NCBI RefSeq assembly: GCF_000003815.2
Contig: NC_049997.1
Coordinates: 15,603,595-15,665,594, forward strand
Reading direction: 5' to 3'
DNA length: 62,000 nt
Source: Branchiostoma floridae
Lineage: Eukaryota; Chordata; Leptocardii; Amphioxiformes; Branchiostomatidae
The notes below the pieces were generated by a model. The model was not told the DNA's origin. It was given only the letters and a program-made list of their open reading frames with translations, and did no database searches. Every line of letters starts with the position of its first letter. Position 1 is the stretch's first letter. Positions 53,497 to 62,000 of the stretch are shown in pieces. A program made the position numbers and the translations under genes.

Positions 53497-56400
53497 GTAG
53501 GGGATGAAGTATATAGTCACTAGACAATGTCTGATCAAAGTTTTCTTTTAGTTTGTGGAAACTTTTTTTTTCTGTTTGTTCTGTCAATTTTCTTCAAATT
53601 ATTCCATCCATCTATCCATTTGTCCATCTTCCATCCATCCATCATCCATCCATCCACCTGTCCATCCATTCATTAATCCATCCATCATCCCTCCATCAGT
53701 CCAGCATTCCATTCATTCATCCATTTTCCATCCATCCATTCATTCATCCATTTTTCATCTATCCATCCATCCATCCATCCATCCATTCATCCATTTATCC
53801 TTTCGTTCATCATCCATGCATCCCTCCATCTATCCATCAATTCATCTACCCATCATCGATCCATCTATCCATTGGCATCCATCCATCCATCCAACCATCT
53901 ATCCATCCATCAATTCATCCATCATCCATCTGTCCACTCATTCATTCATCCAACCTTCATCCATCCATGTCTATCCATCTATCCATCCATCCATCCATCT
54001 ATCCATCCATCCATCATCCATCCATCTATCCATCCATCCATCCATCCATCTGTCCATCTATCCATCCACCCATCATCCATCCATCCATCCATCCATCTAT
54101 CCATCCATCCATCATCCATCCATCGATCCATCCATCTGTCCATCTATCCATCCACCCATCATCCATCCATCCATCCATCTAACCATCTATCCATCCACCC
54201 ATCATCCATCCATCCATCCATCCATCTAACCATCTATCCATCCATCCATCCATCCATGCATCTGTCCATCCATCCCTCCATCTATCCATCAATCCATCCA
54301 TCTGTCCATCCATCATCCATCCATCCATCCATCCATCCATCCATCCATCCATCCATCCATGATGATCCATCCACCATAGTTCCATCCATCCATCCATCCA
54401 TCAATCCATCCTCCTATCTATCCATTCATCTATCCATCTATCCATCCATCCACCATCCAGCAAACTGAATTGATTGTAATGATATGTGCAAAGGGGTTGG
54501 GAAAACAAAAGTTAGTCAACGTCAATTTTAGGTGCCCTGGTGAACAGAAGAACTTCCATTTTTGTTTGCTGTAGAAGTCACTAGTATCGTTGATATTTTT
54601 GTTGTTTACCCCAGGATGAATCTGACAGACCTGTGAGTGTAAGTCCGACCAGTACTAACCAGCCCATGGAGGTGGTACAGATCATCCCAGTCAGTACAGA
54701 GGGGAACATGGCACAGATAACTGTTGATATTTACTTGTTGATATTTTTGTTTGTTGTTTACCCCAGGATGAATCTGACAGACCTGTGAGTGTGAGTCCGA
54801 CCAGTACTAACCAGCCCATGGAGGTGGTACAGATCATCCCAGTCAGTACAGAGGGGAACATGGCACAGCTAACTGTTGATATTTACTTGTTGATATTTTT
54901 GTTTGTTGTTTACCCCAGGATGAATCCGACAGACCTGTGAGTGTGAGTCCGACCGGTACTAACCAGCCCATGGAGGTGGTACAGATCATCCCAGTCAGTA
55001 CGCAGAGGAACATGGCACAGCTAACTGTTGATATTTACTTGTTGATATTTTTGTTTGTTGTTTACCCCAGGATGAATCCGACAGACCTGTGAGTGTGAGT
55101 CCGACCAGTACTAACCAGCCCATGGAGGTGGTACAGATCATCCCAGTCAGTACGGAGGGGAACATGGGACAAATGACTGTCAGTGGCGCGGTCGCTCAGG
55201 TCAAACAACGATTTTAATCTAGCGGTTACTAGTACTTTGTTCTACACTTGGTTGTGTCTTGTAAGTCTAGGGTGTTCTGCAGAAAACCCAGAGGTCCATG
55301 GTTTGAAACCTGTCTTGCTACTGATCTTGTAGTACCCCTGATGCAATGGCCAGTGCAATGGCCGAGTGATTAGAGTGTTTGTCTTGCATTCGGTAGGTCG
55401 TGAGTTCGATCCCTGGCCGAGTCATACCAAAGACTTTAAAAATGGTCCATGCTGCTTTCTCTGCTATAGTATGTTCAATTTTTCCTTTAGTTTTTAGTCA
55501 CTATTATTGGAAAAGGCACTTCCTAAAGTGCAGGAAAATAGCCTAAAATTACCCAGAGAAGCCTCTTTTTCCAAATTTTGACCATAACGTAAATGTGGGC
55601 ACATATTGTGGTAGTCACGATTCTCACAATTTATTGAATAACGAATTGGCTATAATCTATATAATATAGGATTTCATCTTTAGTTAAACTTAGTTTCAGC
55701 ATTGTTTTAACTTATGATCTGCAATTTGTTTGCATTTGGCAATGATAAAAAATACAGTGTACACATCTAGAATTTATAACATCCATTGGCATAATACCGG
55801 TCGGTTTACTGCAATTTCTCAAGCAATGCTAATTTGGCAAATGATCAACGCATCATTTTCTCCAGTTACATGTTGCTGTTACAGCTTACCTTTGCCACTT
55901 CTTCTGTGTAAATTATTTTGTCTCTCTGGTCCTGCTAAAAACATAATATCGTAATTGGAACACACCGCGGAATTGCACGGAGAACGGGCGCGTGGTTGGA
56001 AGGGGGTGCACTATACCGGTCGAACGAAACACGGCACAATTAACTGCCGCTATGTACCTTTATTCATCCTCTGTTGTTCCTTTCTTTCCTGTTAGTAGTT
56101 GCACAAAACAAAAATCTGCATGAGCATGCAAAAAGTCATGAGAAAATGGGCGTATACTGACAAGAATTTTCATTTAATTTTGGTCCATCACAACCGCTAT
56201 GACGTAAAACTTTACTGCTGGCCGTAGCATTAAAAATGGCGGGAAAATGGCGGCGTACGTTCAATTTGACCCATTCAGCCGTAGATCCGGGCTATTATGC
56301 AACGGTTCCTCACACTTTTACACGAGTTGTAGGTCACCAAAAGAAATTCAAGATTGCTGTTGAATCATGCTCGTCTTGTGCCGTGAGCACATGTGATTAT

Positions 56401-59400
56401 TATCTACAAATCTGGCGATGAACGTGACAGTGTGTTTGTCCCACGACGAGCTCGCCTGCCCCGAAAATGACCTGAAAACTTTTGGCCTTGTTGTCTTCGA
56501 ATGCATTGTTATCGATGCTTTGTAAATTATGTATTGGACACCTAGATGTCTGAAGTGTGCATACCTCAGAAATAACTATTGTTGCATGTGTAGATCTCTT
56601 TAAGTTCCACTATTTTTAATCGACCGGTATAAGGCTTATGACCGGTATTATGCCAATGCATGTTACTGCTTCTGTCTTACAGATGATAGCACTAAATAGT
56701 GGGGATGGGTCACAGGGTCAGTTGTATCATGTGATCCCTGTCAGCCAATCAGCTGTCGCCCAGGCCCAGGCCCCTCACATGATCACGGTCAGCCAATCAA
56801 ATGACTCCCAAGAGAACACTCATGAACACACAGGTATGTACAAATTCATCTAGAAGGGAAAACAAGTTAAACTTTATTTTTACGCGTACTATACAGTACT
56901 CTTCTTGATATAGATCAATAATTAAGCTTCAATTATCTTTAAGAGTTTGGCCCAGAACCTGGAGATCCTTGGTTTGAATACCCTAACATGCCACCAATAT
57001 TGTGCTTTTTTTCACTTCATCCAGGTGTAAAAATAGGCACCTGACTTATGTTCTTGCGAGGTAAAAGGCTGTGGAAGGAGAGGGTTGGGCTCCACCTTCC
57101 AATACTGTGCCGTAGACATACATGTAGCGTATAACAACCCGGTCGTGTGGCACAATCGGCAGGGTGTTCGATTCACAACCACAAGTTCTGGGTTCGAATC
57201 TGTTGATGTGCCACCGAACTTGTGCAATTTGGAAAGGCACTTAGCATGGCTTTCCTCACTTCACTCAGGTGTAAATGAGTGCCCAGCTTCGGTTAGGGCC
57301 GTCTCTCTGATAGGACGTTAAATGGAGGTCCTGTGTTTGGGGAGGCCACACTCAGTACTCAAGCACGTTAAAAAGCAAACCGCAATAATCGAAAAGAGTA
57401 TGAGACCTTTAAGGTGTTGGTCACACTCACACTCACTATCCATGGTTAGATTATACTGCTGCTGGGTTCCCTGACGCAGGGGTAGGCAGCAGTCTGGTGG
57501 ATCAAATAAATCGGCCGGATATGCAGCTTGTACTGTTCAGCAAAAACTTGGTGTGTTACGCCTTACTCCGTTTACCGGTATGCAAACCAAACAAAACCAC
57601 TGCCTCTACAACTTTAAAAAGTCTACCTGACCTACCTTTACCTTTTGTTTTATCTCTCAGACCCTGATAGTCACACCCAGTCCACAGAGATCATCCACGA
57701 TCTGACCCAGGCGGCCACAACGTTGGAGAGGCTACCGCCGGACGGCATAGCAGCGGTCAGTCTGGAGAAGCTGTCGTCAGACGATGTGGCCACCATCACC
57801 CTGATGACCCCACCCCCACCACAGACCCTACCTGACGGGTGTCCGGCATGGGCAGCTCGATTAAGGGGTGTGGAGGTACAGTCTTTTGTACAGGCCGGAG
57901 TTCTTGCCAGTGCAGTTGAACACGGGGCCCCTACACCTTTGGCGCTGGACTTGAGTAAAATATGTTGAGAGACTTCCCCCTCAAAACTTAACAAAAATTA
58001 ATAAGCTATAACCCTGGCTTACTTTTCAGTAGAAATACCATTCAACTTACAAATGTAGTAACCTTACTTGTCCGCCAGCAAAATTTACCCATCAAAATGC
58101 TGAAAAAATTGTTTCAGTGGGTCAAGATTTCAGAATTTGCCAGTGCAGTTGAGCATAGCCTGGACGCTGGCACTGGACATGAGGAAAATATGCGAGAGAC
58201 ATGCCCTCAAAAACTTAAGCTGAAATCCTTGTTTCCATTAAACTAGCCTTAGTCTGCCAGCACAAGTTACCCATCAAAATGCTGTAAATATAATTTCAGA
58301 GGGTCAAGATTTCAAAATTTTCATAGAGGATATGCCCCCAGACCCCAAAATATGGTCAGCAATATTTTCCCTCCATAAGAAAAGTTTCTGCCACTGCCTC
58401 TGCTTTTTATCATCTGTTTGGTACAACATGTCACTGCCCTTACCTTGAAGTTAAGAGCACACTGCCTTGAAATGCACTTCTTAAAAGCTAATCATGCACA
58501 AAGTAGACAAAATGTACTTAACATGGTCTAGATAGCTTGAAAGCAATATTCCCAATGGTGGCTGTCAAAAACTGTTAGCTGCCAGGAACTACTAGTCATC
58601 AAACACTAATCTATGCTAACACCTGTTCTTAGGAGTGTAGCCCGGCAGAGTGTTTTCTTCTTCTTCTTCATTTAGTATGTGATAAGCCTGACATTAGGCT
58701 AAGGGTTACAAGCACATAGTTGTGTATATCAGGTTAACACACTGTATAAGGTTTGATCCACTTACTCTAGGAAGGACCCCTACATTAAATGGCAAACATG
58801 TGTTGCAGACATGGGACCTCCATTTTGTGTCTTATGTGAGGCCAACATTCTTAACTGAATCTAATTCCAGCTGCTGAATGTACAGTCATATATACATGTA
58901 CATGTACATCTAAGTTTAGAATACAACACAGCAGTAGTATTTTAGCCAGTCAGAATTTTTTTTTAATGCCTTGGATTTTGAATGGAAATCCCGTCAAAGG
59001 CATGACGATCAAAAGAGGTCCGGGGCCATGCTCCGCCAGGAAAATTTTGAAATCTAGACCCTTTGAAATGCTGTTTCCTTTATTTTGAGGGATGAATTTT
59101 GCTGGTAGACTCTGCTTTCATGCCAATTTTTGACAGTCACAGAGGATGGAATGGGCAAAAGTTTTGTTCGTCCCAGCTGCAAAAGTCCGTCAAATGATGG
59201 AAGGATGACCACTGGCTAGAACCCTGCAACACAGTACTGTAAATGCAGAAATATTCGCGGTGGGTTAATGTTCGCTGTTTTCGCGGTGGCTAATTCATAG
59301 CGTAATTAAAACCACCGCGACCATTTTTCTATTATGGTATTAGACTGCAGTCTATGGTGTTACCGCAAACGTAAAACCACTGTGAAAAGTCTACCGCAAA

Positions 59401-62000
59401 ATTTAATCCCCGCGAACATAAATGCATTTACAGTATATTCTGTATCAATCGAGGTACCAGCTAGACCACATGCAGGTAGGATCACTCAAAGGCTGGCAGG
59501 TGATCCGACCCATGGGAGGGCAGAGACCAAGTGTAATGTGGAATACACCGTGTTGTATTTTTTTATGTCGTACCTATACCCGAGAAACTAATATATACAT
59601 TTCAATGAAAATTGTGCCAGAAGTTGAGAACATTTGGTGTCCTGAAATAAGAAAATATTATTGTAACCTCTCGAGAAAAATTGACTGTCCTTCATGTATG
59701 TCTTGTACAGTTTTTAACTCCCTTTTTATGTCTGTAACGCTAGCTCACCTTTATCCGCCGGGTAACCAATATCCGTTGCTCTTTTAATTGGTATTCAAGG
59801 ATATCAAGTCAGCGGACCGTGGTTTCAAACTGCGTTATTTTCAAATTATTGCTTGTAGCTATTTTAATAATAATGCACCGTCCCTCAACTTGATATCCCT
59901 AAATGTCCTGTTTTTACAAACAACGAATATAGGTTACCCCACGGATAAAGGTGAACTAGCGTTACAATGATTTCCTTTGCAGAAAATAGGAGACTCTTTT
60001 CGTGGCTGGGTGGAAAACGAGGTAGAATTGGACCTCCTCCTGACGTACCACAAACAGCAGACACAGAGCTTCTGGGGCACGCGCCAGTCCCCCACCCCAG
60101 GGAAACCCTCCACTCGCCTCATGTGGAAGTCTCAATATGTTCCGTTCGATGGAATACCCTTTGTCAACATTGGTAAGATCATTAACAATTTCTACAATAA
60201 ATATAACAGTTTATTGCAAATTCCTGCCAGGGCTAATTGCAGTTGACATGAAATGGGACAAACAAACAGTGTGTAACATAACAATAACGTTAACGTTAGT
60301 TCACCTTGATTCGCAGGGTAACCTATATCTGTTGTGCTGCTAAACAGGGTATCCAGGGATATCAATTCGACGGACAGTAGTTTCAAATTGTGATATTTTC
60401 AAAATATTGCAGTTTTAAACTACCATCTGTCGACTTGATACACCGAAATACATTGTTCTTAAAAAACGGATAAAGGTTACCCTACGGATAAAGGTAAACT
60501 AGCGTTTAACTTATAGAATATGTATATTATAGTGTAAAAGCTAACTCTAAACTGTAACTTGTTGGGTTTGACTTCTTTTCCAATGACAGTGGAAGACAAA
60601 GGATCCCATCTTTTATATAATGTGTGGGTTCAGAGATGTTAGGAGGAATAAAGCAAGCATTTATAATATCAATGCAAAAAAATTTATGGATGACATCCTC
60701 TGCAGATGTGAAATCTAATGCGAGAGGGAAAAAATTGTAGAAAAAAAACCAAATTTTTCAAAATTTGTTTTAAAAATTCCTGCTGTATGTAGTGCTTGTA
60801 CCATACAAATGTAGCTTGGCCCAAGGGCTACTAAAAAGTTATTCAAAACTTAAATTTCATCACGGGAAAAGAGTTCCCTTTTCTCATTTGCGGCAAACTC
60901 AAGTTAGCCTATTCAAGGGTTCAAGTCCAGGGTATTGTATAACAGTGTGATTGATTTTCTTCATTTCTAAATAAGGGGTGCACATCATTACTTTAAGGCA
61001 AGAATTGATTAAAGACATCAAGCAGAAGAAAATGATTGATTTTTCTTGTGCTAACTTTGTTGCAGGCAGCAGGGCCATAGTTCAGGAGTGCCAATTTGGT
61101 CCCAGAAGAAAAGGAATCGTGGCCAAGAAGATCGGAGAACAGGAGAAGAATTGCAAGCAGGGTTTCAAGGCAACATGTCCCGCCAGGTTTGTAGAACTAA
61201 TCTTATGTCTTTTCAGTCTTTTAATGAGCTACAATGTACAGCCAAAAGAAGAAAAAAAATTGAAATGACACTGTCAAGGTTTCAGCCCTGTCCCATATTT
61301 GAAAGCTCATTTACCCATACTTCAAAGCTGTATTAATTTTGTCAGATTTGTTTTGGTTCAAAAAGTGGGAGGCAAACTCAGGCACTTTATTGAGCTACAG
61401 TCAGAGGATTAAAATGACACAATCATGGATTTCACCCCCAATGTCCTAATGGGTCAGTCCAGCCAGTGAGCTGCCATTCAGGGGACAAAATACTGTAAAT
61501 GCAGAAATGTTTGTGGTGGATTAATGTTTGCGGTTTTCGCGGTGACCACTTCACCGCGAACTTAAAACCACCGCGAACATTTTTCTATTGTGGTATTAGA
61601 CTGGTCTATGGTGTTACCGCGAACTTAAATCCACCGCGAAAAGTCTATTTTCCCGCTACCGCGAAATTAAATCCCCGCGAACTTAAATGCATTTACAGTA
61701 GATGGCACATTTCTTTTGTCAGATTTTAGACATACACAGGGATGCTTCTGTCATGAGCAGAAAACTTATCTAGATTAATTTGCCCAGAAAAAAAGGAAGT
61801 CAATTTGTTCCTTCAGCATCACAGTGGGTTTGTGACTACTTTTATCCTTCTTTTGATACCTTGAATTTTTTTTGTTTTTTTTTCCAGAATATACATTAAG
61901 AAAGTGCGGAAGTTCCCCCAGTTCAGAGTTCACCTTAGGGAGGACATGGACAGGAAGGCTCTGAGACAGGCCCAGGAGAGGGCCTTCCGCTCGCTCAAGG
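53365..62000 (+). CDS. CARF: CARF, calcium-responsive transcription factor (seven exons, 3' incomplete)
   Basis: Joined coding exons: 53377-53496, 55071-55199, 56683-56833, 57661-57875, 59983-60172, 61066-61186 and 61888 to beyond the edge. Phases agree at every junction and no stop is met. About 346 residues are readable. The N-terminal 135 are Ser/Thr/Gln-rich with repeated V-I-P-V-S and V-V-Q-I-I-P-V phrases. From about residue 195 the product matches the family's DNA-binding region: [71 protein letters not shown] and [14 protein letters not shown]. In mammals CARF (formerly ALS2CR8) is a nuclear factor that binds a calcium-response element of the BDNF promoter. That target is not implied here. 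Identification is from recalled family sequence; a paralogue with the same domain is possible. Confidence 0.87.
53603..54455. repeat. (CCAT)n microsatellite in CARF intron 1
   Basis: About 850 bp of CCAT repeats with frequent variants (CTAT, CATT, CACC, CGAT). All three forward frames are open, giving false Pro-Ser-Ile-His proteins. Confidence 0.95.
54592..55199 (+). repeat. Four-copy 152 bp tandem repeat spanning the exon 2 acceptor of CARF
   Basis: Acceptor sites (TTTACCCCAG/GATGAATC) recur at 54615, 54767, 54919 and 55071, exactly 152 bp apart. Each unit is 102 bp of exon 2 plus about 50 bp of intron (tgttgatatttacttgttga, then tatttttgtttgttgttt). Copies 1-3 stop about ten bases past the point where copy 4 goes on to the true donor. 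Copies differ at only a few sites. Confidence 0.9.
55071..55199 (+). CDS. CARF: CARF exon 2 (fourth copy of the 152 bp repeat)
   Basis: Of the four repeated acceptors only this one leads in frame to a donor (GCTCAG/GTCAAA), giving 43 codons: [43 protein letters not shown]. Phase 0 at both ends suits exons 1 and 3. Using an upstream acceptor with this donor would meet a TGA soon after the first unit. The donor is weak beyond GT. Confidence 0.7.
55268..55335 (+). repeat. SINE fragment
   Basis: tctagggtgttctgcagaaa, then aggtccatggtttgaaacct, is box B-like. It is a partial tRNA-derived SINE. Confidence 0.35.
55352..55445 (+). repeat. tRNA-derived SINE head (boxes A and B)
   Basis: TGGCCGAGTGATTAGAGTG (box A) and GGTCGTGAGTTCGATCCC (box B) with correct spacing, followed by ataccaaagactttaaaaat. 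The stems do not close into a proper cloverleaf, so it is a SINE and not a tRNA gene. Confidence 0.6.
55446..56130. other. CARF intron 2, nothing recognised
   Basis: Intronic sequence without a repeat I can name. Confidence 0.4.
56195..56424 (+). promoter_or_regulatory. Possible internal promoter or alternative first exon in CARF intron 2
   Basis: A CRE-like TGACGTAA (56200-56207) lies 40 bp before AAAATGGCGGCG (56244-56255), a good YY1 site of the type found just after many start sites. An open frame starts at ATG 56236 ([20 protein letters not shown]...) and stops at 56421. The CG density is above that of the surrounding intron. No donor clearly joins it to exon 3, and the frame has no known domain. 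Confidence 0.25.
56683..56833 (+). CDS. CARF: CARF exon 3
   Basis: Acceptor CTGTCTTACAG, donor CACACAG/GTATGT. It has 50 codons plus one base (phase 1 out): [50 protein letters not shown]. The twin HVIPVSQS / MITVSQSN phrases echo the VVQIIPVST phrase of exon 2, suggesting an old internal repeat in this region. Low complexity rich in Gln/Ser suits a transactivation region, by inference only. Confidence 0.8.
56945..57400 (+). repeat. tRNA-derived SINE, with a partial relative in front
   Basis: GTGTGGCACAATCGGCAGGG (box A) and TCTGGGTTCGAATCTG (box B) begin a SINE at about 57134. Its body is ggaaaggcacttagcatgg, ctcactcaggtgtaaatgag and gataggacgttaaatggagg, ending near 57400. A diverged partial copy at 56945-57075 has ccttggtttgaatacc and ccaggtgtaaa. 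Confidence 0.65.
57661..57875 (+). CDS. CARF: CARF exon 4
   Basis: Acceptor TTTATCTCTCAG, donor GTGGAG/GTACAG; phase 1 in, 0 out. It encodes [54 protein letters not shown] and then the start of the conserved domain, [17 protein letters not shown]. The Cys-Pro-x-Trp-Ala-x-Arg-Leu-Arg phrase is the usual first block of the CARF domain. Confidence 0.87.
57906..58370 (+). repeat. Intronic tandem duplication, period about 233 bp
   Basis: gccagtgcagttga occurs at 57906 and 58139. Both are followed by tggacttgag/tggacatgag, aaaatatg, gagagac, ccctcaaaa, then cccatcaaaatgctg and gggtcaagatttc. It begins 30 bp inside intron 4. Confidence 0.6.
58371..58938. other. CARF intron 4, nothing recognised
   Basis: No supportable feature. 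Confidence 0.4.
58939..59225. mobile_element. TIR element ending CTGGCTAGAACCCTG (probable)
   Basis: The right end CACTGGCTAGAACCCTG matches the family of 50006. The left end ttttagccagtcag is a weakened inverse. Internal gatgg-type repeats are present. Confidence 0.45.
59235..59435 (+). mobile_element. GCGG-rich palindromic TIR element, copy 5
   Basis: TACTGTAAATGCAGAAATAT (end A) to AAATGCATTTACAGTA (end B), in CARF intron 4. Confidence 0.85.
59735..59964 (+). mobile_element. TAACG(C/T)TAG TIR element upstream of CARF exon 5
   Basis: Left end TAACGCTAGCTCACCTTTAT, then CCGGGTAACC; right end GGTTACCCCACGGATAAAGG, then TGAACTAGCGTTA. TIRs are about 38 bp. The interior ggatatcaagt... ttcaaactg... 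ttattttcaaa is shared with the copy at 60291. Its right end lies 18 bp from the exon 5 acceptor. Confidence 0.75.
59983..60172 (+). CDS. CARF: CARF exon 5 (core of the conserved domain)
   Basis: Acceptor GATTTCCTTTGCAG, donor AACATTG/GTAAGA; phase 0 in, 1 out. It encodes [55 protein letters not shown] and DGIPFVNI. This is the most conserved stretch of the family. The flanking introns both carry the same TIR element. Confidence 0.92.
60291..60509 (+). mobile_element. TAACG(C/T)TAG TIR element downstream of CARF exon 5
   Basis: Left end TAACGTTAGTTCACCTTGAT, then CAGGGTAACC; right end GGTTACCCTACGGATAAAGG, then TAAACTAGCGTTTAA. It has the same orientation as the copy at 59735 and is more diverged. 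Confidence 0.7.
60510..61065. other. CARF intron 5 remainder
   Basis: Holds a 70 bp repeat shared with 40196 and a CTCTGCAG-type end of the AGGCCACA family at 60681-60715 (tttatggatgacatcctctg). Nothing else is recognised. Confidence 0.5.
61066..61186 (+). CDS. CARF: CARF exon 6
   Basis: Acceptor TTTGTTGCAG, donor CGCCAG/GTTTGT; phase 1 in, 2 out. It encodes [36 protein letters not shown] and CPA(R). The two Cys in ECQ and TCPAR are family-conserved and might coordinate metal, by inference. Confidence 0.9.
61491..61700 (+). mobile_element. GCGG-rich palindromic TIR element, copy 6
   Basis: TACTGTAAATGCAGAAATGT (end A) to AAATGCATTTACAGTA (end B), with the best preserved interior of all copies. 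It lies in CARF intron 6, 188 bp before exon 7. The short open frame over it is not a gene. Confidence 0.88.
61888..62000 (+). CDS. CARF: CARF exon 7 (cut by the window edge)
   Basis: The acceptor TTTTTTTTTCCAG has a strong pyrimidine tract; phase 2 in. It encodes [33 protein letters not shown] and RSLK before the edge. The lysine/arginine-rich beta-strand-like phrase IYIKKV continues the CARF domain. Confidence 0.88.

Noticed and set aside
53553-54468. Overlapping long open frames of Pro-Ser-Ile-His repeats
   Set aside because: The (CCAT)n array is open in all three forward frames; this is simple sequence in a CARF intron.
54592-55199. CRISPR-like direct repeats
   Set aside because: The repeat unit is 152 bp without unique spacers and contains a splice acceptor and host exon; the genome is eukaryotic.
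55352-55425. Possible tRNA gene
   Set aside because: Boxes A and B are present, but the acceptor and anticodon stems do not pair properly and the 3' flank continues as a SINE body.
61499-61729. A 76-codon open frame
   Set aside because: It lies on the GCGG-rich TIR element; similar frames appear over other copies of the same element.

Overview
This is a eukaryotic window: introns with GT-AG boundaries, microsatellites, poly-A retrotransposons and tRNA-derived SINEs. It is most likely chordate and probably a lancelet (Branchiostoma). That guess rests on a CARF (calcium-responsive transcription factor) gene, on L1/Tx1-type and CR1/L2-type LINEs lying side by side, and on many short terminal-inverted-repeat (TIR) elements. 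The species is inference; I could run no search. Nine runs of N (100-470 bases) interrupt the sequence, and several fall inside repeats.

Layout. The left edge (1-393, minus strand) carries a partial exon of a class A G-protein-coupled receptor. From about 3.3 to 4.15 kb there is an old, diverged tandem array with a unit of about 160-180 bp. From 4.78 to 10.47 kb lies a nearly complete L1/Tx1-like retrotransposon: ORF1, an unusually long inter-ORF region, ORF2 with one frameshift, and a poly-A tail. From 10.5 to 25 kb I see almost only non-coding DNA with TIR elements, duplications and scraps of reverse transcriptase. At 25.15-28.08 kb (minus) is a CR1/L2-like LINE with two frame breaks next to an assembly gap. 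At 29.3-31.7 kb (minus) is a 5'-truncated L1/Tx1-like LINE without its endonuclease. From 32 to 53 kb there are microsatellites, inverted repeats, LINE 3' remnants, SINEs and several families of small DNA elements.

The only multi-exon host gene I can support is on the plus strand from 53.36 kb to the right edge: CARF (formerly ALS2CR8). Seven coding exons keep frame across every junction (phases 0,0,1,0,1,2). Exons 4-7 carry the start of the conserved CARF DNA-binding region; exons 1-3 encode a low-complexity N-terminal region. The gene continues beyond the window.

The most unusual feature is inside this gene. The region around exon 2 is a four-copy tandem repeat of exactly 152 bp. Every copy has an intact splice acceptor and 102 bp of exon, but only the last copy keeps the exon's donor. 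Exon 5 is bracketed by two same-orientation copies of one TIR element, the first ending 18 bp before the exon. A palindromic GCGG-rich TIR element occurs as six near-complete copies between 46.9 and 61.7 kb but only as one scrap in the first 46 kb. Other findings concern TIR elements with asymmetric sub-terminal ends, a SINE split by a TIR element, and a long inverted repeat whose ends also occur abutted elsewhere in the window.
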